A stretch of 64,000 bases of DNA. Origin: Adiantum capillus-veneris (taxonomy: Eukaryota > Streptophyta > Polypodiopsida > Polypodiales > Pteridaceae). The position numbers were made by a program, and so were the translations under genes. The notes under the pieces were generated by a model. That model was not told the origin of the DNA and did no database searches. It saw only the letters and a program-made list of their open reading frames with translations. Below are positions 10,490-21,428 of this stretch, piece by piece. The stretch spans positions 37,958,058-38,022,057 of the forward strand of contig CM043946.1 in the NCBI GenBank assembly GCA_014529385.2, given 5' to 3'. Each line of letters opens with the position of its first letter. Within the stretch, counting starts at the first letter, position 1.

Positions 10490-11982
10490 CTGGAGTAGGA
10501 GTTTTTATCTTTGATGATCATGGGTAAAGCTTGTTATCCAAAGGGCGAGTATTGGAAGAAGTCCACTACAACAATGATGTTGAGTATGCTGCCTTACCTA
10601 GGATTGGAATGGTGCACACAAAATGAGATTCAACGTCTCAATGCTTTCGGCGATGCAACGCTAGTGGTGAAACAAGTGAATGATACTTGGGCATGCAAGA
10701 ATCATGGTGTTTTAAGTCATTTAATTCATATAAAATCTCTTTTACTTTAATTTAGGGAAGTACAACTACACCATGTCCCTAGAGAAGAAAACCAAGAAGC
10801 TAATGCTCTTGCTAGTGCACAACTACGATTGTTTTTAGCAAGAGCAATTGCACTAAAGTTTTCTTTATTTCAAGGGAGTGATTGCATGACTGACATTATC
10901 CATCTCTTAGAAACACGTGAGTACCTAGTGGTCTTTCAAAGGGCCAAAAGCAATGGTTAGTATGCAAAGCATCCAGGTATTTCCTTATCAATGTTGATCT
11001 TTACTGCAAGGGTAAGGATCAAATCATGATAAAGGTGCCTCTCTCCATTGACATTAGGGAGATACTAGCAAGCTCTAATGATGAAGTCTGTGGAGGGCAC
11101 TTTGCACTTCACATTACTTGTAGGAAAATTCTATAAGTTGGGTTTGTTTGGCCTAGCTTACAAAGGGATGTTCACCATTGGTGTAAGACATGCAAATACT
11201 ATCAAACGTCTGAGGATTGAAGGCTCACCTCTGAGCCACAAACTCCTATCATCTCATATACTCCATTTGAGAAATGGGGGATAGATGCCATTGGGCCCCT
11301 ACTTTATGCTCAATCTGGTAAATGCTATATCATCATGGGCGTGGACTACATGACTTGATAGGCAAAACCAATGGCAACGACTCACATCACTGCTAAGGAA
11401 GTGGCCGAGTGTATCTTTGAGCAAATTTGTTGCAGATTTGGAACTCCTCTTGAGATCATCTCAAACAAGGATCCAGGATTTTAAGGGGATCCGGTTGAAG
11501 AACTCATGAAAAACCTAGGAATCTCTCCTTGACAATCCAGACCATACTATTTGCAATGCAATGGCATGGTGGAAAAGCCAACAATATGATATGTAGGATC
11601 ATTACTAAATAGGTAAACAACTAGCCTAATGACAAGGATAAACACCTTTATTTTGCACTGTGGACTTATAGAACATCTTTTAGGACATCACTTGGATTAA
11701 CACATTTCATCTTGTTTATGGCAAAGAGAACAATTTTGCCCATAAAAGTCCAACTAGCAAGCCTCAAAATGCTAGCTAGATAGCTAAAACCTATTGCAAT
11801 GCACCTAATGGATAACATTTTGGATCTAGAGCAATTACAACTAGATAAAGATGAATCCATCGCTTATTATTCTACATAGGTTGAGCAAGGGCACAACCAG
11901 TTCAATAAGGGACTCAAAGCCAAGGGCTTAAGGAATGCTTGTGCTTAAATTTGAGAATAGGTTTGACACCTCAAAGGTTAAG
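10490..11982 (+). pseudogene. Gypsy G5 relic: second RNase H and integrase
   Basis: Frame-shifting translation of the + strand follows the same order as G4. An RNase-H-like start (TGVGVFIFDDHG) is followed by CGGHFALH of the integrase zinc finger, CKTCKYYQ, YTPFEKWGIDAIGPL, MGVDYMT, then CCRFGTPLEII and QCNGMVEK. Many stops and several indels make it non-functional. It ends abruptly after RFDTSKVKK, where the truncated LTR of G4 begins. The matching polypurine tract and LTR start of this element reappear at 22719 on the far side of G4. So G4 inserted into it, and part of the integrase C-terminus was then lost. Confidence 0.85.
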
Positions 11983-12319
11983 AAGTCTTCCACTTGGGTC
12001 CCATTTGTTTGAATCATCATATGGCTCCAAAGCCATGATGATATGAGCCACTCATGACCCTTGAATCATGGGTGCATGGCTCCACAACCACATCATATCT
12101 TTTCTTTTCACATTTACATATTTTCCCTTCCCTTTACCACTAGGTTCTCCCTCTACCTTTCACCTCCGGTGAACTAGTCAAGAAAAAATTCCTATCAAAT
12201 CATTTTTTTTAAAAAAAATTCCAAGAGGTTGCTCTCACTCTTTCTTTTATTGTAAACCTCTAGAAGCAAGGAAAACCAACAAAATATAATAAACAAAAAT
12301 TTGTGATAGGCTCGGATCA
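11983..12319 (-). mobile_element. Truncated 3' LTR of gypsy G4
   Basis: This 337-bp block is nearly identical to 22382-22716, the outer part of the G4 5' LTR. On the minus strand it starts TGATCCGAGCCTATC right after the G4 polypurine tract at 12320-12336. About 1.1 kb of the LTR is missing at its distal end, where it abuts the older relic G5. No target-site duplication is left, which fits a deletion after insertion. Confidence 0.8.
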
Positions 12320-12336
12320 TAGCCCCCCCAAACCTG
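12320..12336 (-). other. Polypurine tract of G4
   Basis: The minus strand reads AGGTTTGGGGGGGCTA immediately before the LTR start TGATCCG. It lies 24 bases downstream of the pol stop. Position and composition fit a plus-strand primer. Confidence 0.7.
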
Positions 12337-12360
12337 GCTAGGGGTATTTATGCCTCTAGC

Positions 12361-15300
12361 CTACTTTCTTTGATCTTGAGCTGACCTTATCCTGATGTGA
12401 TAAGGCTTTAGACGCCATCCATTTGTCCTGGTCTTGTGCACTTTACCATCAATGTTTTGAAGTCTGTAAGAGCCATTTTTTAACTTTTTGGTGACCAAGA
12501 ACGGGCCTTCCCATCGGAAAAGAAACTTTTCATCCTTACGAGTGTCGAAGCGATTGTCATATCGAAGCACCAGAGATCCCTTTTTGATGTCTTTGGATGC
12601 TAGCTTTTTGTTGAACTTTTCTCTGCGCTTCTCTGCTTCTTGAGAATAGTGGTTGATGGCTTCTTCACGATCCAATTGCAGCCTCTCTAGATCCATGATC
12701 CTTTGATGTACTTTCTCCTTTTGAGAGCCTACCTGGCTACCCAATATTCGAAGACTTGTTAACTTCACTTCAATGGGCAAAAGCGCCTCCTTTCCATAAA
12801 CCAAATGAAAGGGTGTGTACCCTAATGTGGTTTTGAAGGAGGTTCTATAGGCCCATAGAGCTCCATTCAGGTGTTTGTCCCAATCTTGGCGCCTGGCATG
12901 TACCTGTTTGGTGAGAATTTTGCAAATGATTCCATTTACCTTTTCCACCAAACCATTACACTGAGGGTAGTAAGGAGTAGAGTGTTGATGTTGAATATTT
13001 AGCTTCTTCATGAGTTCTCCTACCAAGTTTGCTCTAAACCCTGGTCCTCTATCAGATAGTATTTCAAGAGGGGTGCCAAACCGGCAACAGATGTGGTCAA
13101 AGGTGAACTGACTCACATCCTTAGCAGTAATTCTATTGGTCGGCATAGCCTCAGCCCATCTAGTCATGTAGTCTACTCCCATGATGATGTACTCTTTACC
13201 TGACTGAGTGCGTGGTAGACGCCCTATGGCATCAATTCCCCACTTCTCAAAGGGCCCATATACCTTTATTGGGTTCTGAGGTTCAGCTATGAGCCGTCGT
13301 GGTCCTGCTTTCTGACATTCATCACATGTTTGTCACCAGTATTTGACATCACGATGAAGACTTGGCCAAGTAAACCCAGCTTGTAGAACCTTTCTACTAG
13401 TGACGTCATGTGCAAAGTGTCCTCCGCACATATCATCGTGACAAGATTTTAAAATCTCTTCAATTTCACTCTTCAAAGGAACTCTCCTAAGCACACTATC
13501 CTTACCAAGACAATACAAGTCATCATTTACTATGCGATACCTGGTAGCCTTCTTAGCTAACCATCGCCTTTCCCCTGCATTCAAGTGTTTAGGAGCCTCT
13601 CCTTGCTCCAGAATGTGCATAATATCTTCCAAGTCCTCCTTGCCTTGCTGAAGTGGAAGTTTGATGGCCACTGCTCCCACTATTGACTCATTTAACTTTG
13701 CTGATGCTAGGTGGTCTGCATCCTTGTTCTGGTCTCTTGGTACATGATGTACTTGTGCCTCCCTAAATATCCTCATAAGAGCTTTTGCTTCTCTCATTTT
13801 AGTAGAGAGACGGGCATTTTTGCAAGCCCATTTACCTTGCATTTGCCTTACCAAAAGCATGGAGTCACCAAAAGCGTTTAATCTCTTAATTGAATTATCG
13901 AGGCACCAACAAAGGCCATGAATTAGAGCATGATATTCTGCTTCATTGTTGGAGTGGACATCTTCTAGAGTGATCCCTTCACCATGGATCCTCTCTCCCA
14001 ATGGGGATAAGACCACGATGCCTGCAGCTGCCTTATCCTTGGTTCTCTTGTATGCTCCATCAAAGTAGAGGCTATAAGCATTGACCAAAGCCTCTACAGC
14101 TGGAGGTGGTGGAAGTTCCTTTCTCTTCAAATGGCAAAATTTTTCATAGCACTTGTTTGTTAAAATGTCGGCTAAGCATGCTCGAGTTGTTCTTTCAACC
14201 TGTATCGTATAATCAAACTCTTGAAGTCTCACCACCCACTTTCCTATTTTGTCAGAGATTTCCATATGTTGTAGTGCATAGGGAAACATATCCTCCACTG
14301 TGATAATTACAAACCTCTTCGGCAGCAAGTATGGCCGAAATTTGGTTACCGCAAACATGAGAGCTAACACTAGCTGTTCCATTAGGGTGTAGCCCTTCTC
14401 TGTGTTTTCCATGAGGCGGCTAGCAAAATACACAGGCCTCATAAAGGAGGTTTTTGGATCTTTTTGTAGGAGGGCAGCACCAATGGCTTCTTCTCCCATA
14501 CTAGGGTTTACAAAGAATGTTTCTTCCCAACAAGGTTGGAGGATTACAGGGAGTGACCCTAACATTTTTTTAATCTCTCTAAAATGCCCTTCACTTTCTT
14601 CACTCCAAATAAGCGTGTCTTGACGAGTCAGCTGTTGTAGAGGAAATATCACTTGGGAGAGTAAGTGTATGAATCTACTCAAATATCTTAGCTTTTGCAA
14701 GAAGGAGATTAATTGTTTGATGGAAGTTGGGGAAGGTAGATTTAGCAATGTTTCTATCTTTTCAGGATCTACCTCGATTCCATCAATGGACACTACATGC
14801 CCTAATAGTGTAACCTTGCTTTCCCCAATGTGACATTTGTCCTTGTTTAGTTGTCCACCCAGCTTAGCTAAACGAGTAAATCCTTCATCAATCTTGCCGA
14901 GATGCATACTTTTGGAGCTGTAAATACAAAAGTCATCTATGAAAACCCTTATGGACTTACCAAAGTAAGGTTGGAAGACCATGTTCATGAATCGTTGAAA
15001 GGTGGCTGGAGCGTTGGTGAGACCAAAAGGCATGACTCGAAATGCAAAACATCCCCATGGTGTGATGAAAGTAGTCTTTTTCTGGTCCTCCTCTGCAATG
15101 CGTATTTGAAAGTAGCCATAGTAGCCATCACACACTGTGTATCTCTCATGGCCTGCTACTTCATTTAGAATCTCATCTTGAAATGGGAGAGGGAAGTGGT
15201 CCCTCTTTGTTGCAGCATTTAGTGGCTTGTAATCCACGCACACTCGCCATTTACCATTCTTCTTTGGCCTCACCACTACTGGGGAGACCCATTCTGAATC

Positions 15301-16048
15301 TTCTACTGGGTATATGAATCCTGCTTCTAAGAGTCTCTTCACCTCAGACAACAGTGCATTTTGTTGCACAACTCCTAATCTTCTTAGTTTTTGTACTACT
15401 GGCTTGCTCCCTTCTTTTAGATGGATATGATGCTTCACTGCAGTGACACCTGTAATGTGAGTGTAATCAGAAATAAACAATGATGCATGCTTCTTGAGAA
15501 CATTTACATAACCCTCCTTTTCTTCTTCCTTTATATCCTTGGATAACATCTCCTCTAGGCTGGCATCCCACACATTCTCCATTTGGATCCTAGGGTTGTC
15601 TTCTGATGAGGTAGTTTCCTTTATGGTGACGCCCATGACTTCGAGAGTGCTATCACTCTCTTCACTTGAACTCTCTTCCTCGTCCATGGATGAGGAGCAT
15701 CCACTTGAGCTCCACTCATCAGCTGACGTCTCTAGTTCAAGGTTCTCTTGTCGCCCATTCTTTAGGTTATAAACCACCTTCCGACTATGGCCACCCATAC
15801 GAGGCCTCAACTCCAAGTCTCCTGTTGCCCAATCTTGCCTAGCTCCTATACCCATGAGCCAAGGTCGTCCTAAAATAAGGGGGTATCCTTCTCCCTTTAC
15901 TGGCATAACATAAGCATCAACCTCTGTAGTGATTCCAAAAACAGAAACTCTCAAAGCTTTCACTACACACACACAAGTGACAGAGACATTATTGGCCATT
16001 TTTGCCCTAAAGTTTGATGATTCCATTACCTCTAAACCCAATTGATGC
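12361..16048 (-). pseudogene. Gypsy G4 pol: protease end, RT, RNase H, second RNase H, integrase
   Basis: A single frame of about 1,225 codons carries a protease tail (GYPLILGRPWLM), an RT with active site VFIDDFCIYSS near codon 368, an RNase H, and a second RNase H near codon 660 (YFDGAY, NNEAEY, FGDSMLLV, NKDADHLA). The integrase follows, with the CGGHFA / CDEC zinc-finger parts, GIDAIG, SDRGPGF and GLVEKVNG. One TGA at 13330-13332 interrupts it in the zinc finger, just before QTCDEC, where a Cys or Arg codon would be expected. The 5' end is cut at 16048 by a solo LTR, which splits it from the protease active site at 18761 onward. With stop and insertion it is dead as a whole, but much of the sequence is well preserved. 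Confidence 0.9.
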
Positions 16049-17757
16049 TGATAGCCATTTTTCGGCTCTTTGTAATTGCCACAGTGAGTTACCTCACCCT
16101 ACCAAAATCACCGAAACGCTATGGCTATCCCTACCATTTCACTGTACATAGGCGTGTGTGAGTCACGGGACTTTTTCCATATCTTCTGAAAAACCCTCAG
16201 CTAGCTAGTCACTGGGCTAGTTGAGCCAAAATAAAAAAATAAAAAAAATAAAAAAATAAAGTATATTATGGCCTCTTTGTGTGTAAATATTTCTTTATAT
16301 ATAGGGCCTAAATAAAAGATTTTTTCATAATTATTTTGGTATTTATTTAAATATTTCTCCCTAGGTGTGTGTTATTTATGCTCTGTACATTGCCTCACCA
16401 TTACCACAATTTTTTCTTACCAGTTTTCATACTCTTTATTCCATATAGAAATATTTTCATGTAAGCTTCTCTTATATTTGGTGTAACTCCACCCCAACAA
16501 AAATCCAAAAAAACTAGTTTTATTTATGTGTATATTTTTTCACTATTTTGATTTTTCCCTTCCTACATCTATTTTGTTTTTTTCTAAAAAATTAGAACAC
16601 CAAAAATATTTATCTTTTTATGGTAGCCTCATAATGAGAGAGATTTCTTTTGACCCCTTTATATTTTTTCCACTTATATTATTTATATTTGACATGTACA
16701 TATTTTTTAGACCCCTCAATATTTGATTTTCTTAGTTGTACTATTCACTTATATCCTAATCTCAACAATATCTTCAATTATAGACCTACCAAATAAGGTC
16801 AAGGGTAGGTGGCATGCATACATGCACTATGGAGGGCTCACTCTTGGAGGTATTCAAAAGAATCATCCAAAGAAGGACCCCACAAGGACCTTGCAGTGGA
16901 AAAAACCGGTCGGTTTTGCTGAATTTTTAAAGTTCACTTGTTCTCCGAATTTGAAAAGGTGATACAAACAAAAGTTGTAGCTCGTGGGCTGAACTTTTGC
17001 CTCAAATTTTTTCATATTTTTTTGAGCTACGAGCTGTGAGTTATGATTTTTTTAGTGGACCCCAGTTTTCCCATGCTATGCAGCCACACTCTCTCTTCCA
17101 CTTTATCATTTTCCTCTTTCACACACACTTCTCCACTCATCATCCCCATCTCTCTCACCACTCCTCTCTGCACACTACTCACCTTCTCCTCAACCTTGAA
17201 GAATAAGAGAAACCATGGTGAACTCATACCTCCCACACACAATTCCATTCCAAAATTGACCACCTAGTCTCATTTTTCCTCCTCCAATTTACCCATATCT
17301 ATCAAAAAAACCACAAAATTCAGCCTCTTCTCTTAAAAGACAGCATCATGGTGGTTGATTACTCAGCTTCAATTATCTGGTCTCTCAAGGAAGGTCAAGA
17401 GGGGAGAAAAAATGTACCGTCAAAGCTAGTGGACCGTCAACAAGCGTCAAAATTGGCCCTACTCAAGACACTTGGAGCATCAACCTTGTAAGAAATCCAC
17501 CTTTTCTTACCTCTTAAGAGTTTTTCTTCCTTATTTGTATCCTACATGGATACTCCCATTGTAAATATCCAATTCCATTTGTAAATTAATATTAAATCTA
17601 CTAACACTAACCCACTATGAAAAGTCCTATCACCTCCATTTCTCTCCACTCTCTTTTTCCACCAACTTCTTGATAATTCCAAAAAAAGAAATTAGATAAA
17701 TGGCTGAAAATCTAACCCAACCATGGTTAGAGGAGTAACCCTAGCCTTCAAAATTGC

Positions 17758-17767
17758 TATAAAAGGA
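17758..17767 (+). promoter_or_regulatory. TATA box of the solo LTR
   Basis: TATAAAAGGA in the context GCTATAAAAGGAGG lies 1.7 kb into the LTR. The same box is present in both G2 LTRs. Transcription would start about 30 bases downstream, giving a U3 of about 1.7 kb and an R-U5 of about 0.95 kb. Confidence 0.7.
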
Positions 17768-18423
17768 GGTTGTGGCTAGCACAAAAGGGAGAGCCATAAG
17801 CAAGAGCACTATGCTATAGCTTGAGAAGCCAAGCTCAACCTCTCTAGAAGGAGCTCTTGAGTGGAAGCTCATTGTCTTATGCACGTGCATGTGTTGTAAT
17901 AGGGGATTAGCAAGGGAACTATATGCCATTGTAAGAGAGAGAGTGATCATTCAATTGAGAGTAGGAAATCTATCATTTCTCCTACTAGTGTAAGCCCAAC
18001 ATTTGCTGAATCAAGGAGGGTGGATTTGGACTAAGCTTGGATACTTTGTCTCCCTTCCAACGTGAAGTAATGGACAACAATGATGCGTAAGTGTCTTGGT
18101 GTTTTTTGTTAAGTTCTTGATAGCTTGTCTCTGGTGTTGTCATCAATCTAGCCATAAATCCCACATACTGTAAGAGGGCGACAGGGTGGAGAGGACTCCC
18201 CTGGCCTTAAGACAATGATTGGGGTGGCTTTTCTTGTGATGTGTTGTGGTGAAATTTATGCAAGCTATGTTGAACAAATACTAATCTCACTTTGATTTGT
18301 CATGACAGATTTGTAAGAAGGTATTAATGCAACGAGCACCCCCTCCCCCTTTCTCTCTCTTTCTTAAATATATAGTTGTGTTTGCTTGATCATTGCCGAT
18401 ACGTTTCAAAGCAACCCGAGCAC

Positions 18424-18496
<73 letters not shown>
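18424..18496. repeat. (CT)n microsatellite in the LTR
   Basis: Nearly perfect CT dinucleotides over about 70 bases. The same place in the G2 LTRs holds much shorter GA tracts (minus orientation), so the tract has expanded here. Confidence 0.95.
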
Positions 18497-18502
<6 letters not shown>

Positions 18503-18756
18503 GTGTGTGAGAGTGTTCCATTGGTGTTAGGGTTAGTGTAAATTCCTTGCTTGTTTGTGGGTTGCTCTAACGATTCTCCTCTTTTGCGTCCTAGTTCGCT
18601 CTTAAACTAGGTGGTGCCCCTTGTGTAGTTGGGATTTGGCTGTGGGTTTGTTGTTTTGGTTTGTGTTGTGTTGTGCCCCAGCCCCATTGAGCAGCATGGG
18701 AGCCTTGAAGGGTGTCTAGAGGTTGCTCTTCTTGTTGCCCGCCCCGGACCGCCCCA

Positions 18757-19494
18757 ATGCATTAGCTTTTCTGTCATGACACAAACCTCTGCTCCACTGT
18801 CAATGTAAGTTTTTGGAATCCGTTGTCCCTTGATTTGAGCCTCCACCAAAGGCACTATATCCTTGAGACCATATGCTTTGATTACACTTACTAGCTTACT
18901 TCGCTTTGCCCTCGTGCTCACCATTTTTGACCATTGTCGTCGAAGCTTTGGGGAGATATGAAGTAGTTGTGGCCAAGTAATCTTTGGTCCTTGAGAACTC
19001 ACATCAACTGTCAAGTCATAAGGCTGTGTCCGAGATCCCATAGGGAAATCAGAGATGTCAATTTGAGACCTAGTACGGGTCTTTCTCTTCTTGGTTTCAT
19101 CTTTAGTTGCCCGAGATGTACTTGCTTCATTGCTTGCATCCTTGCTTGTTTCTTTACCTACTTCATCTTGGACACGCACACGTTTGATAGGCATTGTAGC
19201 CACTTCATCTATCTTCATCTTCCCTTTAGCTATTTCTTCCTGGTTGCTTCTGCCCTTGAGGACCTCCTCCATCCTTATGATGCTCACATTTGGTTGAGTA
19301 TCAGGGGCTTGAGCTTGAGCACGAGGTGGCTGCAAAATTTGAGGTTGCGGTTGCTCTTGTGCTTGAGCTCTAGCACGGGGAGGACTTACTTGTTGTCGAG
19401 GACCTCTGACAGGGTAGTCATATCTTCTGGGATGAGGGAAATTATACATGCCGTGGCCATTTTCCCCACAATTGTAACACAACATTTCCCTTCC
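18757..19494 (-). pseudogene. Gypsy G4 gag zinc knuckle and protease active site
   Basis: The minus-strand frame begins after a TAA and reads CYNCGENGHGMYNF, a CCHC knuckle whose last Cys is replaced by Phe. A proline/glutamine-rich linker and basic stretches follow, then the protease site YIDSGAEVCVMTEKLMH (D-S-G triad intact). The frame is then cut by the solo LTR. The protein would bind RNA through the knuckle and process Gag-Pol through the protease. The loss of the fourth ligand is a real defect: the corresponding position in G2 is Cys. Confidence 0.85.
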
Positions 19495-20240
19495 TTAACG
19501 TTGCATTGGTGGCCGATTCCCACCATTTCCCTCAATAGGCCTTCTTGCACCCTGCACAAGATTTACTCTCAACCCCTCTAGCTGGTTTGTGAGATTGTTT
19601 ATTTGTTGGAGCATATATTCTTGTTGACCTCTATTGAGGTCTGGTGCATTGGGCACATTTGGAGGTATGTGAGAAGCTTCCATAGTTGTGATATTGTCTC
19701 CCAAAGCTAGCTAGCCAGCTTGGGCTTGGTAGAGAATCTTTCTATTCTTTTCCCTAGCAATTCTTAAGGCATCTTCAAAAGCATTTGGAAATTTGCTCTT
19801 TACCTTCTCCCTTAGCAAGGGGTACAAACCTGAGATGAATCGATCCTTTTGGAGGCAATTGGGAGCTCGCTCACCAGGGTTTAGTGAGTCTGACCATTGC
19901 CCCCAAAGTTTCAGAAAACCTTCCTCATAGGTTGCATAACCATGAGGGTCAACTTGATGAAGGGCCAGAAGCTGTTGCCATAGTTCTTCTGCCGAATTGG
20001 CTCGTTGAAATCTTCGTAGGAAAGCCACCTTCAATCCTTCCCAATCAATTCTTTGGGTTGGATCTAGAGCTTGGAACTATACCCTAGCTTCTTCTTTGAG
20101 CACCAAAGGAAAAGCTCTCAATTTCAATGCTTCGTCATCCCTCCCACAGACAAGGAAAGCCATCTCCAAGTTATCCAAAAAATCCCCAGCATTTTCCCCA
20201 CTACGCCCATAAAAATTTGGGAAAGCCATCATAAAAATGG
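19495..20240 (-). pseudogene. Gypsy G4 gag (capsid part)
   Basis: The minus-strand frame starts with MMAFPNFYGRSGENAG and continues through DFLDNLEMAFLV, WEGLKVAFLRRFQ, LWGQWSDSL and KDRFISGLYPLLREKV. This is the usual order of the plant gypsy gag (retrotransposon gag) domain and parallels G2 gag. Two TAG stops break it: one before FQALDP near 20080 (probably from TGG, Trp) and one near 19713. A TAA at 19495-19497 separates it from the zinc knuckle. Confidence 0.85.
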
Positions 20241-20252
20241 GTTGCCTTCCTC

Positions 20253-20465
20253 TCAATACAGCACAAAGATGAAAACGTCTAGGCCCAAATCATATCTTAT
20301 TAAGGGTAGAATAAATAGATTGATAGATGCATTAATCTCAGCTAGACGACGAGGGCCTAGTAAGTTCCTTATGATGTTTTGGAACCTAAGCTTTGTGCTA
20401 GCTATTATATGCACAGTTTGTCTAGCAAGAGGTTGGAAAGGTCCATATAAATCCCTATGATTCAT
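20253..20465 (-). CDS. Leader ORF 'a' of G4, 70 aa, unknown
   Basis: An intact 70-codon ORF begins MNHRDLYGPF and ends LDVFIFVLY. It is about 73% identical (51 of 70 residues by my count) to the 36761-36973 ORF of G2. About two thirds of the shared residues use a different codon, so the protein sequence seems to have been selected. It also resembles the neighbouring ORF 'b'. The core motif is LAEINAS, then ILPLIRYD, then DV.IFVL. It lies between the primer-binding site and gag, a place where Ogre-type elements carry an extra ORF. No known domain comes to mind, and its function is unknown. Confidence 0.7.
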   Translation of the reverse strand: MNHRDLYGPFQPLARQTVHIIASTKLRFQNIIRNLLGPRRLAEINASINLFILPLIRYDLGLDVFIFVLY

Positions 20466-20474
20466 GGAGTATGC

Positions 20475-21221
20475 TTAAAGCAAGATGAAGATGTGAACAT
20501 CAAAAGATACATTATACTCCAAAATAGGAAATATTATAGGGTCAGGGGACAACAATATCTCTCTCAACCTCTCAGCTCCAAAATAGAAGACCAATCTTTG
20601 TTGGAAAAAAATCTTTCTATCAATGCGCACATTCACCCTAACATTATGAACTGATTGAAAGTTGTAGAAAATGGGATTATTCATGGGTGCATTAAATACA
20701 AACTTCCATGAAGCACTTCATTGAAGTTGAGCTCTCTTGGATCCCACCATTTGAGAGATGCGAAGAATTTGCTCACCAGTGATTAGCCTAGCTTTGGTGT
20801 GACCATCTTCAGCTTTCTAGAGTTCATAGGGTTTGATGGCTACCCTCTCAACACCCTTGAGCCTTCTTGCTAGTAGTAGTTGGAGTGCATCACCATATGT
20901 AGCCTCTTGCCAATACCGCACCCCATTGATGTGTAGCTCCCCCTCCAAAAACTTGTTAATACCCGAGTTTGAGAGTGCTTTCACCACCTGAAGTCGAGGC
21001 TTCAAAGTAAGTGTCTTCACACTAGCCACAAAGCACTCAACACAATTTTTTGACCTAGGGACTTGATGACTACAAGATTTTCCTTGAAGCAAAGAAGGGT
21101 GTGTGTAGTTAACTCTCTTTACCCGCATACATGCCGTTTGTCGATAAAGACGCTTCTTTTCTCGAGCTTCTTGAGGAGACCATAGTGGAAGTCTCGGAGA
21201 ATTTGATGGATCTTCCTTCAT
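20475..21221 (-). pseudogene. Leader ORF of G4: N-terminal part plus domain 'b'
   Basis: One minus-strand frame starts at an ATG (21219-21221), about 28 bases after the putative primer-binding site, and runs 248 codons to a TAA. It is broken by a TAG near 20817 and a TGA near 20710. The first 134 residues are basic (MKEDPSNSPRLPLW at the start; GELHINGVRYWQEATYGDAL later). The last 70 (from MNNPIFYNFQ) are homologous to ORF 'b' of G2: both share the pattern RKI.FQQR.VF.FGA, then EIL.SP, then SFDV.IFILL. It may be a remnant of an Ogre-like ORF1. I do not recognise the family. The TAA is followed after three codons by ORF 'a' in the same frame. Confidence 0.55.
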
Positions 21222-21248
21222 AGGATTGACAGAGCGCTGCTTGAGAAC

Positions 21249-21271
21249 TCCTTCGTGGGGGCACCAATTTA
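21249..21271 (-). other. Putative primer-binding site of G4
   Basis: Directly inside the 5' LTR end, the minus strand reads ATTGGTGCCCCCACGAAGGA. G2 has ATTGGTGCCCCCACTGAGGA at the same place. The TGG start is right for pairing with a tRNA CCA end. I cannot name the tRNA; it is not the initiator-Met site used by the copia elements here. Confidence 0.6.
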
Positions 21272-21386
21272 TGACGAAAGAAATTTGGAATGGCGGCCTC
21301 TACACCAAAACAAACTCCATTGCTCCACAAGGGAAATGAGATAAGGGCACCACCTAGTCTTGGAAGTGTGGGCTAGGACCGCTACA

Positions 21387-21428
<42 letters not shown>

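Larger units (their letters stand above)
16049..18756 (+). mobile_element. Solo LTR of the G2 family inserted in G4
   Basis: The 2,708-bp block begins TGATAGCCATTTTTCGG and ends CGGACCGCCCCA. It is closely similar along its length to both G2 LTRs but in the opposite orientation. The 4-bp string ATGC flanks it at 16045-16048 and 18757-18760. Removing LTR and one ATGC restores the G4 frame (EKLM then HQLGLEVM). No internal sequence is present, so it is a solo LTR formed by LTR-LTR recombination. It carries a TATA box, a long (CT)n run and an A/T-rich patch near 16230-16260. Confidence 0.92.

Noticed and set aside
18967-19581. Long + strand ORF of 204 codons
   Set aside because: It is the complement of the G4 gag/protease frame and has low-complexity hydrophobic content.
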